Assembly: GCF_014836595.1 (NCBI RefSeq)
Contig: NZ_JACSQO010000003.1
Location: forward strand, 233,319-297,318
Length of the DNA stretch: 64,000 nt
Source of the DNA: Psychrobacillus faecigallinarum
GTDB taxonomy: Bacteria; Bacillota; Bacilli; Bacillales_A; Planococcaceae
Direction of reading: 5' to 3'
Positions 36,047 to 44,488 of the stretch are shown piece after piece; position 1 is the stretch's first letter; every line of letters begins with the position of its first letter. The notes under the pieces were generated by a model. It had not been told where the DNA came from. It saw only the letters and a list, made by a program, of their open reading frames with translations, and searched no databases. A program made the position numbers and the translations under genes.

Positions 36047-36892
36047 TCATTTCAACAGCTTTCTCAGACGGCGTACAGCTTCCTCGTTAGCCATTTTTGC
36101 ATCCTCAAAACCTTCATACTCGATTGAGAGCCAATCCTGGTAACCATATTTTTTTAACCCCTCTACTATATAGGCAAGATCGACTTTCCCATCTCCTGGG
36201 ATAACTCCAATTAACTCTTTTCCTTCTGTAGAACGGAATCCTTTTACGCTTTCATGAGTGTGCTTCTCTCTAAAATCCTTAAAATGAACATGAGCAATTT
36301 CTTGCTTAAGTCGATCAAATGCTTTCGTAGGCTCTTCATGGACTAATAAGAAGTTACCTGTATCAAAGGTTGACTTCACATACGGACTGTTGACTGCTCT
36401 AAGAATTTCATGAATCTGTAGACTTTTTCCTGCTAGTAATCCATGGTTCTCAACAGCTAAGACTATCTTTTCTTGTTCTGCTATCTTTGCACTTTCTTTT
36501 AAACCTTCAATTATCCAATCAAAACATTCTTCATAGATAAGACCCTCTCTAATATCCCCACAGAAAACACGAACAGTATTAGCATTCAATTCTTTGGCCA
36601 CACGAATGCCCTCAATTACCTTCTCGACCTCAGCTTTTCGCTCAATCTTTTTTTGATGAACGAAATTATTTGTAATATCATAAGCTGAAACTTCTAGATT
36701 GTTTCGTTGTAAATTCTCGACAATTCCCTTAATTTCTTCATCTTTATTTGCTGGGTTTTGCCAGTAAATATCTAACAGCTCTACCCCGTCCAAGGAAATC
36801 GTTTTTGCATACTCAATAAATTCTGTTACTCTCCAACTCTCTCGCCGAAGAGTAGAAGCTAAACTATACATACTTATACTGATTTTCATCAT
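36047..36892 (-). CDS. Sugar phosphate isomerase/epimerase (AP2 TIM barrel)
   Basis: 281 residues. GGGGGTC precedes two ATGs (36892 and 36889), and either may be used. TIM-barrel strands with metal ligands: DGVELLDIYW (Glu), AVENHGLLAG (Glu/His), KSTFDTGNFLLVHE (Asp), HVHFKDFREKH (His), SIEYEGFEDA (Glu). This is the xylose-isomerase-like family of sugar or keto-sugar isomerases and epimerases, with a divalent metal. It sits in the middle of the glycan operon between the esterase and the dehydrogenase-like genes. Confidence 0.85.
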   Translation of the reverse strand: MMKISISMYSLASTLRRESWRVTEFIEYAKTISLDGVELLDIYWQNPANKDEEIKGIVENLQRNNLEVSAYDITNNFVHQKKIERKAEVEKVIEGIRVAKELNANTVRVFCGDIREGLIYEECFDWIIEGLKESAKIAEQEKIVLAVENHGLLAGKSLQIHEILRAVNSPYVKSTFDTGNFLLVHEEPTKAFDRLKQEIAHVHFKDFREKHTHESVKGFRSTEGKELIGVIPGDGKVDLAYIVEGLKKYGYQDWLSIEYEGFEDAKMANEEAVRRLRKLLK

Positions 36893-36907
36893 CTGACCCC
36901 CTATCTA

Positions 36908-37882
36908 TCACTCCAACCAATTCTTTCTTACAAACTCTAGTTTCTTTTCTTCATGAAAGGGATTTACCTCATGTGCGTATTGAGGATAGATTTCAATTTC
37001 CTTATTTGATGTTCGTAAATGATTATAGGCTGCAAAGACAGTAGAGGGAGGGGTAACAGGATCCTCCAGTCCAATAGATATTAAGGTCGGGCAAATAATA
37101 GAATCACAAAAGTGGACACAATCTATATAGCCTAGTGTTTGCATTACTGATTCATAGGTTTCATATTGCGGATCTGTATACTTAAAATAATTCACAAACT
37201 CCAGATAAGGACCTGCTTGAGAAATCTCTATTGCTCGCTCAAAGTTTGCTAGGAATGGATAATCTGCAACAACTAGCTCTACCCCTTGATCCAATCCTGC
37301 AAGACCTAGAGCTAATCCTCCTCCTTGGGAACTTCCAAGAAGTCCAATCCTCGTTGGCTCAATTGGAGTTTCAGACGACCTTATCCAATTGAGCTGAAAT
37401 AAAAGATCCTTATACACGTTCGTATAATAATAATTTTCAGACTCATGAATACCATTCAACATCCAGCCCAGTGTCCTACCCCCATTGTTATATTTAGCAT
37501 AGTCCGGAGAACTACCTTGTGCGCGGACATCAAATGCATAAACTGCAATGCCCATAGAAACCCACTTTACGTAATCCAAAGGTAATCCACGGCTACCTGT
37601 GTAACCATGAATACTCAGCATTACAGGACACTGATCTACTCCCTTTGGTTTTATGGCCCACCCTTTTAACGGTGTACCATCCCAGCTTACAAACAACAAA
37701 TCCGCGACCTCCATTGTAGGAATCACATACTCCTTCCAATCGATTGAGACCTTCGGCTGTAAGCTATTTATTTGTTGCTGTTGTTCGACCCAAAATTCAC
37801 CAAAATCTGACGGCTTGTGAATAAGCTTTGGTTGATATACTTTAAGTTGGTTTAATGGGAAATCTGCGATTTGTCTACCCAT
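36908..37882 (-). CDS. Acetyl xylan esterase (AXE1/cephalosporin-C deacetylase) family
   Basis: 324 residues from the ATG at 37882; an upstream TTG at 37891 is less well spaced from AAAGGGC. Alpha/beta hydrolase with MLSIHGYTGSRG, the nucleophile elbow LLGSSQGGGLALGL, acid GLEDPVTPPSTVFAAYNHL and final His in YAHEVNPFH, all as in the AXE1 family (CE7). No signal peptide, so it deacetylates imported oligosaccharides in the cytoplasm. Implies that the substrate glycan is acetylated. Confidence 0.87.
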   Translation of the reverse strand: MGRQIADFPLNQLKVYQPKLIHKPSDFGEFWVEQQQQINSLQPKVSIDWKEYVIPTMEVADLLFVSWDGTPLKGWAIKPKGVDQCPVMLSIHGYTGSRGLPLDYVKWVSMGIAVYAFDVRAQGSSPDYAKYNNGGRTLGWMLNGIHESENYYYTNVYKDLLFQLNWIRSSETPIEPTRIGLLGSSQGGGLALGLAGLDQGVELVVADYPFLANFERAIEISQAGPYLEFVNYFKYTDPQYETYESVMQTLGYIDCVHFCDSIICPTLISIGLEDPVTPPSTVFAAYNHLRTSNKEIEIYPQYAHEVNPFHEEKKLEFVRKNWLE

Positions 37883-37917
37883 ATTTATCAAGCCCTTTCT
37901 CTAATTGAACCAAATGC

Positions 37918-38970
37918 TCACAAATAAACTTCTTTACCAGTTTGAGCCGACTCATAGATAGCATTTAACATTTTCATTACTTCTACCCCGTCTTCAACAG
38001 GAGCAACAGGAGATTTGCCTTCCAAGCAACATTCTACAAAATGATTAATTTCATTTGTAAAGGATCCAGCGAAGTCAAAGCTTTTATTGTCAACCTGAGG
38101 AAGTATATTCAAAATCGTATCGTTCTGCTCTGTTACAATAACCAGCTCTGGTTCTATTTCAGCTCCACCTTTGTTTCCATACAATTTCACGCTCAGTTGA
38201 TCCTCCTTTGCCTGAAGCGTAAAACTCACATCTACAGCTAAGGAAGCACCGTTTTCAAAACGAATCAATGCATTTGCTAAATCTTCTACATTATTTAAAG
38301 AGGAATCATAATCAGCAGCCTTGTAAAAGGAAAGATTCTTAATATTACTGCGGTTACCTAATTTCGAGTAGGTATTGCCGCTAACTGAAATCGGACGTGG
38401 TTTCCCCATCATATACCAGCATATATCAATCATATGAACACCCAAATCCATGAGAGCTCCTCCCCCAGATTTAGACTTATCACTAAACCAGCCACCTGGA
38501 TTGCCTAACCTTCTTAAACAAGAAGCCTTTGCATAATAAATTTCTCCTAAATAATCTTGATCTATAAATTCTTTTAAGAGATTCGTGTTATCACCATGTC
38601 TTCTAACAAACCCGACTAGTAAAACCTTTCCAGATTTTTCTGCTGCTGCTTCCACTGCTAAAGCCTCTTCTACCGTCATACATAATGGTTTCTCAACTAA
38701 CACATGTTTTCCAGCTTCCATTGCTGCAATAGCTATTTCAGCATGAGTATTATTCCATGTACAAATACTTACAGCATCCACATCTTTGTTGGCTAATAAC
38801 TCTTTATAGTTAGAATACAAATGAGTGACCCCATATTGGTGTCCACACTCCGTAAGCCTTTGTTCATTTTGATCACATAATGCTATTAGTTCTACCTGTT
38901 TATGTAGGATATAAGGGGTAATATGAAATTGCGAAATTGACCCTCCACCAATTACACCAACCTTTAACAT
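37918..38970 (-). CDS. Gfo/Idh/MocA family oxidoreductase, canonical
   Basis: 350 residues after GAGGAGAG. Intact Rossmann motif VGVIGGGSISQFHI, VDAVSICTWNNTHAEI, catalytic EKPLCMTVEEA, and GGALMDLGVHMIDICWYMMG. NAD(P)-dependent sugar or uronate dehydrogenase. With the second MocA-type gene and an MDR dehydrogenase, the locus encodes several redox steps, as found for epimerisation or oxidation of unusual sugars. Confidence 0.88.
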   Translation of the reverse strand: MLKVGVIGGGSISQFHITPYILHKQVELIALCDQNEQRLTECGHQYGVTHLYSNYKELLANKDVDAVSICTWNNTHAEIAIAAMEAGKHVLVEKPLCMTVEEALAVEAAAEKSGKVLLVGFVRRHGDNTNLLKEFIDQDYLGEIYYAKASCLRRLGNPGGWFSDKSKSGGGALMDLGVHMIDICWYMMGKPRPISVSGNTYSKLGNRSNIKNLSFYKAADYDSSLNNVEDLANALIRFENGASLAVDVSFTLQAKEDQLSVKLYGNKGGAEIEPELVIVTEQNDTILNILPQVDNKSFDFAGSFTNEINHFVECCLEGKSPVAPVEDGVEVMKMLNAIYESAQTGKEVYL

Positions 38971-39002
38971 TAAAACTCTCCTCTCAGTTTATAAAAATCT
39001 AC

Positions 39003-40004
39003 TTATCGAAAACTAATAAGCTTCGTCAACGTTTTCGATTTCTTATTAATCAAATCTTTATATGCAGCTGGCGCCTGATCTATGTTCACTTCTTCTGTTA
39101 TAAATGAATCAATCTTAATACGCTTTTCTTTTACTAGTCTTAAATATTCCGCTACATTTCTTCCCTCTGTCCACCTTACATATCCATAAGGATAGTCCAC
39201 CGCCTGCTTCTCATAGACAGGATCATATCTCCCTGGCCCCCCTGCCCTGGAAATAAGAATTTGAGCCTCTTTTCCAAACATTAATTCCCTAGGGAAATTC
39301 GGCTCGACATCACCTACAATAACTATTTTTCCTTGACCACGTATCCACTCTAAGCTTTGTCCTGTAAGTGTAGTTCTCTTGCCGCCTGTACAAAGCAGTA
39401 CAGCATCTGCTCCTCTGTTGGCAGTGTGCTTTTTAATCTCTTCTTCCATCTCGTCTAGCTTAGAAAAGGAAGTAATTCCTGACTCTTCTGTTAACATAGC
39501 TCCTCGCTCTGCTTGTGTATCGAAAGCAATAACATCGTAAGCTGCAGCATGAGCAATCTTTGCAATCATTTGCCCTAACAATCCAAGACCAACAATCACT
39601 ACTATTTCTCCAAAGGCTAATTTAGCTACTCGAAGTGCATGAATAGCGATTGCTCCAATTCCAGCTAGAGATGCTTCTTTTGGATCCATCCCCTGTGGCA
39701 CTTTCGCACATAAGGTCATTGGCACACACAGATACTCGGAATGTCCTACGTAAGGTGCTCCATAGCAAGCGACTATATCTCCTTTTTGAAAGTCGGTTAT
39801 ACCATCACCGCATTCCTCCACAATACCAACTGCGCTATAGCCTAAGGAAATCTCTCTTTCATTGCTTGCTGTTATTAAGCTTAGCTCCGTTCCTGGAGAA
39901 ATCGCACTGTACAACGTTTTAATCAAAAGAAAGGAAGGCATAATATCCATTTTGGGTCTGTCCTCTATAAAAACCTTTTGATCTTTAGCAATAACTGACT
40001 TCAC
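39003..40004 (-). CDS. MDR-family (zinc-type) dehydrogenase
   Basis: 333 residues from GTG at 40004, which stands 8 nt after AAGGAG; the GTG at 40013 abuts that site. GroES-like N-terminal half with SPGTELSLI, GYSAVGIVEECG and GDIVACYGAPY; Rossmann half with VVIVGLGLLGQMIAKIA and an acidic FDTQAE after strand 2, suggesting NAD. The catalytic-zinc Cys of classic alcohol dehydrogenases is replaced in the SPGTE context, as in a subgroup of sugar-type MDR enzymes. The substrate is unknown. It lies directly after the permeases. Confidence 0.85.
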   Translation of the reverse strand: MKSVIAKDQKVFIEDRPKMDIMPSFLLIKTLYSAISPGTELSLITASNEREISLGYSAVGIVEECGDGITDFQKGDIVACYGAPYVGHSEYLCVPMTLCAKVPQGMDPKEASLAGIGAIAIHALRVAKLAFGEIVVIVGLGLLGQMIAKIAHAAAYDVIAFDTQAERGAMLTEESGITSFSKLDEMEEEIKKHTANRGADAVLLCTGGKRTTLTGQSLEWIRGQGKIVIVGDVEPNFPRELMFGKEAQILISRAGGPGRYDPVYEKQAVDYPYGYVRWTEGRNVAEYLRLVKEKRIKIDSFITEEVNIDQAPAAYKDLINKKSKTLTKLISFR

Positions 40005-40046
40005 TTCACTCACTCCTTACTTCAAAACCTATTTAGTTAGGCTTCA

Positions 40047-40850
40047 TTATTTCAAACCTGACATTTGTATTCCTTCTGTGAAATATCGTTGAAAAAACAG
40101 GAAAATAAGAAAGGTTGGTATAAAGGAAACTGCTGAACCAGCCATTTCTATTCCAAAGTTACCTTCCTTCCCTAGCATGGACGCCAATCCTAGTGTTACT
40201 GGGAACATTTTTTCCTGCGTTAAATAAATTAGTGGTTGAAATAAATCGTTCCAGTTTGATATAAAGGCAAATGTTCCTACAGTAGCCACTACTGGAATAG
40301 AAAGTGGCAAAATAACTTTAAAGAATATTTGTAAATCATTTGCTCCGTCTATATAGGCAGCCTCTTCTAAATCATTTGGTATTCCCTGTAAAAACTGTCT
40401 TACTAGGAATACTCCCATGATTCCCCAAAGCTCAGGAACAATGAGTGCCCAATAGGTGTTGATCCATCCAAAATCGGAGAACATAATATATTTTGGAATG
40501 ATTAGCAATTGCTGAGGAATCATAATAACCCCCATAAATACCCAAAATATAAATTCTCTCCCGAAGAATTTTTTCTTCGCAAATATATATCCTAAAATTG
40601 CACAGAAAATCATCTGACTAGCTACCGGGATAACTGTGATAACTATGGAGTTGAAAATCCATCTGACAAATAGACCGTCTCTCATAATATATAAATAGTT
40701 TTTTAGAGTTGGTTCATCTGGTATCCAAAAAAGTGGATCTAGTTGGGCATACTCTACATTTTTAAAGGAGCCTAAAATCATAATGATAAAGGGCATGAGA
40801 AAACAAAACCCTAACAATAACAAAGCAATGTAGGAAATAACCTTTTTCAT
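40047..40850 (-). CDS. Carbohydrate ABC transporter permease (MalG type)
   Basis: 267 residues after GGGGGATG; six predicted membrane helices. The EAA loop is EEAAYIDGANDLQIFFKVILP, followed by LSIPVVATVGTFAFISNWND as in CUT1 permeases. It ends in QRYFTEGIQMSGLK, a typical MalG-like C-terminus. Pairs with the permease gene 17 bp upstream. Confidence 0.92.
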   Translation of the reverse strand: MKKVISYIALLLLGFCFLMPFIIMILGSFKNVEYAQLDPLFWIPDEPTLKNYLYIMRDGLFVRWIFNSIVITVIPVASQMIFCAILGYIFAKKKFFGREFIFWVFMGVIMIPQQLLIIPKYIMFSDFGWINTYWALIVPELWGIMGVFLVRQFLQGIPNDLEEAAYIDGANDLQIFFKVILPLSIPVVATVGTFAFISNWNDLFQPLIYLTQEKMFPVTLGLASMLGKEGNFGIEMAGSAVSFIPTFLIFLFFQRYFTEGIQMSGLK

Positions 40851-40867
40851 AGTTTTTCATCCCCCTT

Positions 40868-41818
40868 CTAATAGAGATTAGATTCTTTCCCTAAGAACCT
40901 TCTTTGTAAAAGAGAGATCATTAGGATGATGAAGAATAACACATAGGAAAGTACTGCTGCATAGCTTAAATTTAAGCTAGTAAAACCTTGATTGTATAAG
41001 TAATAAACAATCGTCGTCGTTGCATAATTTGGGCCGCCACCTGTTAATAGGTAGGCAGAGTCAAAGATTTGGAAAGAGCCAATGGTTGTCGTAATGGCAA
41101 CATAAAAGTGTATAGGCTTCAATAAAGGAAAAGTTACCTTCCAAAAGATTTTAGTAGTGGATGCCCCATCCATTTTGGCAGCTTCATATAAACCCTTATC
41201 TATTGATTGAAGTCCTGCAAAATAATAAATCATCGTGCTGCCCGCTACTTTAAAAACGCTTAGTGCTGCTAACACTGGTAAGGCCTGGCTAGAATCAGAT
41301 AAAAATAATTGAGGCTCAATGCCTATTAAGCCTATTAGATAGTTAATCATCCCTTCTTCTGTTCCTCTAAATAACCAACCCCATATACCGGCAATAATTA
41401 CAAAAGAGGTAACAACCGGCAAGAAAAATATCCCTTTAAAAAATCCGGCCATCTTTACTCCTGAATTAATAATTAAAGCAAGTATCAGTCCTACAGCCAT
41501 TGTTGGTACTATATAATATACGGAGAATTTTACTGTGTTCCATATGGCTTTCCATGCGAGCTTATCGCTTAAAAAATATTCCCAATGTTTAAGACCTACA
41601 AATTCTGGCTCTCCAATTACCTTCCAATCCATAAAAGTCAAATAGAAGCTCAAAAGGAATGGATACACTTGGAAAATAGCAAAATGTATTAATATGGGGA
41701 TAAGAAAAATATAGACGATCGCATTACGATCCCACTGTCTTTTTAATCTTGCCCGAAGAGTCATCCCGCTTTTCTTGGACACTAAAGGCTTACCTAATGT
41801 ATTTACCAGTGTAAACAC
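40868..41818 (-). CDS. Carbohydrate ABC transporter permease (MalF type)
   Basis: 316 residues if read from GTG at 41818. A GTG at 41779 (with AGGTAAG upstream) or the ATG at 41764 are alternative starts that would shorten the cytoplasmic leader. Six helices; EAA loop LYEAAKMDGASTTKIFWKVTF, followed by PLLKPIHFYVAITTTIGSFQIFD. CUT1 sugar importer family. It is separated from the upstream binding-protein gene by a strong hairpin. Confidence 0.9.
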   Translation of the reverse strand: MFTLVNTLGKPLVSKKSGMTLRARLKRQWDRNAIVYIFLIPILIHFAIFQVYPFLLSFYLTFMDWKVIGEPEFVGLKHWEYFLSDKLAWKAIWNTVKFSVYYIVPTMAVGLILALIINSGVKMAGFFKGIFFLPVVTSFVIIAGIWGWLFRGTEEGMINYLIGLIGIEPQLFLSDSSQALPVLAALSVFKVAGSTMIYYFAGLQSIDKGLYEAAKMDGASTTKIFWKVTFPLLKPIHFYVAITTTIGSFQIFDSAYLLTGGGPNYATTTIVYYLYNQGFTSLNLSYAAVLSYVLFFIILMISLLQRRFLGKESNLY

Positions 41819-41839
41819 CCTTTCTTATGTAAATTAATC

Positions 41840-41884
41840 AATAGAGAGCTTGATCTGTTTTAGATCAAACTCTCTATTAGATTT
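41840..41884 (-). terminator. Strong hairpin between binding protein and permeases
   Basis: AATAGAGAG-TTGATCT pairs with AGATCAA-CTCTCTATT (one mismatch), loop GTTTT. On the minus strand it lies directly after the binding-protein stop. It probably stabilises or terminates most transcripts there, raising the ratio of binding protein to permease. The tail is only moderately T-rich. Confidence 0.7.
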
Positions 41885-43160
41885 ATTTTACTTTTCCTTT
41901 AATCGCTTCAGCTGCTGCATCCGCTGCCTCTTTTGGAGTTTTCTTGCCTTCCATCATTGTTTGAAGCTCCGCTTGGATTAACGGCATGATGTTACGTCCC
42001 TCTGGATGTATAACCCCCGGCATTGCAAACTCAGTATAAGTTGCTAGCTGAGCTAGATACTTCTGCTCTCCAAAGATATCCTTTGCAGATTCACGTGTTG
42101 GAATGTACTGAGTAACCTGATTAAATTTACGTTGGTTTTCTGCACTCGTCATAATTTTTACAAATTCAGCTGCTGCATCTGGATTTTCTGAGTTAATAGG
42201 TACTACGAACATACCAGTAGTTCCATAAGTAACTTGTTTTTTGTTCTTTAATGGAGGTGCAATAACAAATTCAAATGTATCTTTACTTAACATACGGCTA
42301 ATTGATGCCCCAGATCCTTGAACAGAAAGCATTTTACTGCTATCCCATAAAGCGTCGTGCTCTAATGCAGTAATAGAATCCTTTGGAATCCACTCATTTT
42401 TATACATTTTGTTGATAAATTCGAAGGCTTCTACTCCAGCATCGCTGTTAATCATTACTTCATTGTCAGCTGTAAGCACTTCTCCACCTGCTTGCCATAG
42501 ATATGGATACAACGTTCCATTCATCGAACCACCGCCTTGGAAGCTAGATGCATAATATCCTTTTTCTTTTGCTTTTTCAGCCCATTTTTCAAATTCTGCC
42601 CAAGTTGCTGGAAGCTTTGATGGGTCTTCTCCAATTTCTTTAATGATGTCCACGTTATATAGGAATGTATATGCTTCCTGAAGAATTGGTAATCCATATA
42701 CCTTATCCTTCCAAGTAGTTGAAACTAATGCACTCTCCACAAAATCTTCCATGTCATTATCTTTTAAATATGGATTAAGATCCAATAACATACCCGCTTC
42801 GGCATATTGCGGCATTTGGTCAGGAATAGCATAGAATACATCTGGCCCATTATTAGCTGCTAAAGCAGTCAGCACTTTTTGGTCACGATTCGCCCAAGGT
42901 ATTTGTTCAAAGTTCACTTTCACTCCAGTAGTTTCTTCATAAGAACTAATTATTTCCTTCCACATCTTACCTTCTACTTCCTGGTCACCTGTAAAAGGGT
43001 GTGCCCAAACTGTTATTTCCCCTGAGAAACCATCTTCTTTATTTCCTGCTTTTCCAGAAGTTTCTATCTTTTCACCCGCATCCGAAGCATCTTCCTCACT
43101 ACACGCTACCATTAGAGCACTAAATATTAATAACAATAAAAAGAACCACAGCTTTTTCAT
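41883..43160 (-). CDS. Extracellular sugar-binding lipoprotein of an ABC importer (paralogue 1)
   Basis: 425 residues from the ATG at 43160, with AAGGGG 9 nt before it; an in-frame upstream start would bury the signal peptide. Lipobox LMVACSEED (Cys about 20). Mature part is a family 1 solute-binding protein: ITVWAHPFTGDQE, VNFEQIPWANRDQKVLTALAANNGPDVFYAIPDQ (key PWANRDQKVLTALAANNGPD), GGGSMNGTLYPYLWQAGGE and FVVPINSENPDAAAEFVK. It is about 75-80 percent identical by eye to the gene at 44.5 kb. Binds oligosaccharide for the permeases downstream; the specificity is not readable. Confidence 0.92.
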   Translation of the reverse strand: MKKLWFFLLLLIFSALMVACSEEDASDAGEKIETSGKAGNKEDGFSGEITVWAHPFTGDQEVEGKMWKEIISSYEETTGVKVNFEQIPWANRDQKVLTALAANNGPDVFYAIPDQMPQYAEAGMLLDLNPYLKDNDMEDFVESALVSTTWKDKVYGLPILQEAYTFLYNVDIIKEIGEDPSKLPATWAEFEKWAEKAKEKGYYASSFQGGGSMNGTLYPYLWQAGGEVLTADNEVMINSDAGVEAFEFINKMYKNEWIPKDSITALEHDALWDSSKMLSVQGSGASISRMLSKDTFEFVIAPPLKNKKQVTYGTTGMFVVPINSENPDAAAEFVKIMTSAENQRKFNQVTQYIPTRESAKDIFGEQKYLAQLATYTEFAMPGVIHPEGRNIMPLIQAELQTMMEGKKTPKEAADAAAEAIKGKVK

Positions 43161-43260
43161 TTCATTTACCCCTTCCCATTTATAACGATTTTCTCTTAGA
43201 GCGGACAACTAGCTATTTTTAAAAGACTACCTCCCTTCAAATAAGCTAATCCTTTTAATA

Positions 43261-43297
43261 AGAAAAGTAGCCAGTGCCTATGTCTCTAGCAAATGGA
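43261..43297. repeat. Diverged copy of the 4.2-kb intergenic repeat
   Basis: GAAAAGTAGCCAGTGCCTAT followed by GTCTCTAGCAAATGG aligns in order with GAAAAGCGCAAGCGCCTAT ... AGCAAATGGGG at 4193-4236. Confidence 0.45.
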
Positions 43298-43356
43298 GCT
43301 AATCACTTAACTAGAAAAATACTCAATAAAAAGTTCTACTTCTTATTCCGTAAAAT

Positions 43357-43371
43357 AGTAAGCGCTGTCAT
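43357..43371 (-). promoter_or_regulatory. Candidate cre (CcpA) site
   Basis: Minus strand ATGACAGCGCTTACT matches the catabolite-repression consensus WTGNAANCGNWNNCW at all but one fixed position. It lies about 200 bp before the binding-protein start, consistent with glucose repression of the glycan locus. Confidence 0.5.
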
Positions 43372-43480
43372 AGCAAAATTATTAATTTTTTTAAATATTT
43401 ACTTTTTACTCACCTTTGAATATACTGAAATTACTAAATTATTAATTAACTTTTAATTAATCTTATATGATTAGTAATAA

Positions 43481-43508
43481 AGAGACAATGTCTATAAATA
43501 GTCTTTAA
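43481..43508 (-). promoter_or_regulatory. Conserved upstream element of binding-protein gene 1
   Basis: Minus strand AGACTATTTATAGACATTGT: two AGAC repeats exactly 11 bp apart, then TCTTT. The same arrangement precedes the paralogous gene at 45.9 kb. Likely operator for a regulator (AraC-type or two-component) coded elsewhere. Confidence 0.5.
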
Positions 43509-43594
43509 TTGATAAAATGTTTTATTTAGTAAAATTAAATCAATTTCATAATTCCTATTTTTTTTAAAAACACGAACAATCGAACTATGATATA

Positions 43595-43665
43595 AGCCTT
43601 TTGCGATGGCTTATCTGTTTCACTCATTCCCGCAGGAGTCGCCGCACCTGTCGCTACAATCAATA
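43595..43665. repeat. Dispersed intergenic repeat (GGAGTCGC type)
   Basis: TTGCGATGGCTTATCTG, then CCCGCAGGAGTCGCCGC and CTGTCGCTACAATCAA. This is the clearest copy of the element family in the window. Confidence 0.65.
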
Positions 43666-43802
43666 TATTAGGAATCTTCGTGTTTAATTGGTAAAGAACT
43701 ATTTACGAAATTAACTCAATTTAATATTAAACTTTTAAATTTGAGAATTGAAAGGCGTGATATATTCTGAATTGGGATAGCTTTAATAACATCGCCTATA
43801 GG

Positions 43803-44465
43803 ATGCTTTCACTGATCTATTTAAATTTTTTATGGATTTTTTTTAGCATTGTAGGGTTAGGGGCTTTTGGTTTATTTCCTTCTACTATCGCTTTGTTTAG
43901 TACTATTAGAAAACTGCTAAACAAAGAGAACTATGAATCGATTAAAATTTTCCCTACGTATTGGAGATTTTTTAAAAAGGATTTTTGGAAGGCAAATGGC
44001 TACGCCTTAATTTTTGTTCTCGTGGGTTATTTTCTAGTTTTTGACTTTCAATTTATTCTGTTAAATGATGGCCAATTTACTTTTTTAATACCAATTCTAT
44101 TTTTTATTCTTCTCTCTAGTATTCTTATTTTATCGTTTTTCTTTCCTGTTTATGTTCATTTTGAATTAAAGTACTTTGAGTACATAAAGCAATCCTTACT
44201 CATAGCTATTACCTCTCCATTAGAGCTTTTAGGCATTTTAGCAAGCACAGTTGCTATGTATTTTTTTCTTACATTTTTGCCTGGGGCAATCCCGCTTTTC
44301 TCTGGAAGCCTACTTGCCTACGTCATAACCTTGTTGAGCTTTAGAGCCTTCAGAAGAATCGAGAAAAGACAAGAAAAGAACAGAAACGCAGATTCTATCT
44401 CTTTGAATGATAGTACTAAGTTTGAGGAAGTCCCTTCTCTAACTAAAGAGAGCTCAATCTATTAA
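43803..44465 (+). CDS. DUF624 membrane protein (YteU-like), N-terminus probably longer
   Basis: 220 residues from the first ATG, five predicted helices. The DUF624 pattern is clear: LNFLWIFFSIVGLGAFGLFPSTIAL (key LWIFFSIVGLGAFGLFPST), then TYWRFFKKDFWKANGY. DUF624 proteins accompany LplABC/YtcQ-type sugar transporters. No ribosome site precedes the ATG at 43803. The frame is open back to 43761 and encodes NWDSFNNIAYR, which looks like the normal family N-terminus, with AAAGGCG before a possible ATT (43764) or CTG (43767) start. Transcribed opposite to the neighbouring operon, between the two binding-protein genes. Confidence 0.82.
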   Translation: MLSLIYLNFLWIFFSIVGLGAFGLFPSTIALFSTIRKLLNKENYESIKIFPTYWRFFKKDFWKANGYALIFVLVGYFLVFDFQFILLNDGQFTFLIPILFFILLSSILILSFFFPVYVHFELKYFEYIKQSLLIAITSPLELLGILASTVAMYFFLTFLPGAIPLFSGSLLAYVITLLSFRAFRRIEKRQEKNRNADSISLNDSTKFEEVPSLTKESSIY

Positions 44466-44488
44466 TAAGATTAAGCTCTCTTTTTCTT
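44445..44488. terminator. Bidirectional terminator between converging genes
   Basis: AAAGAGAGCT-AATCT / AGATT-AGCTCTCTTT, loop ATTAATA. Its left arm overlaps the last codons of the DUF624 gene; TTTTTCTTTA follows on the plus strand. Confidence 0.85.
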
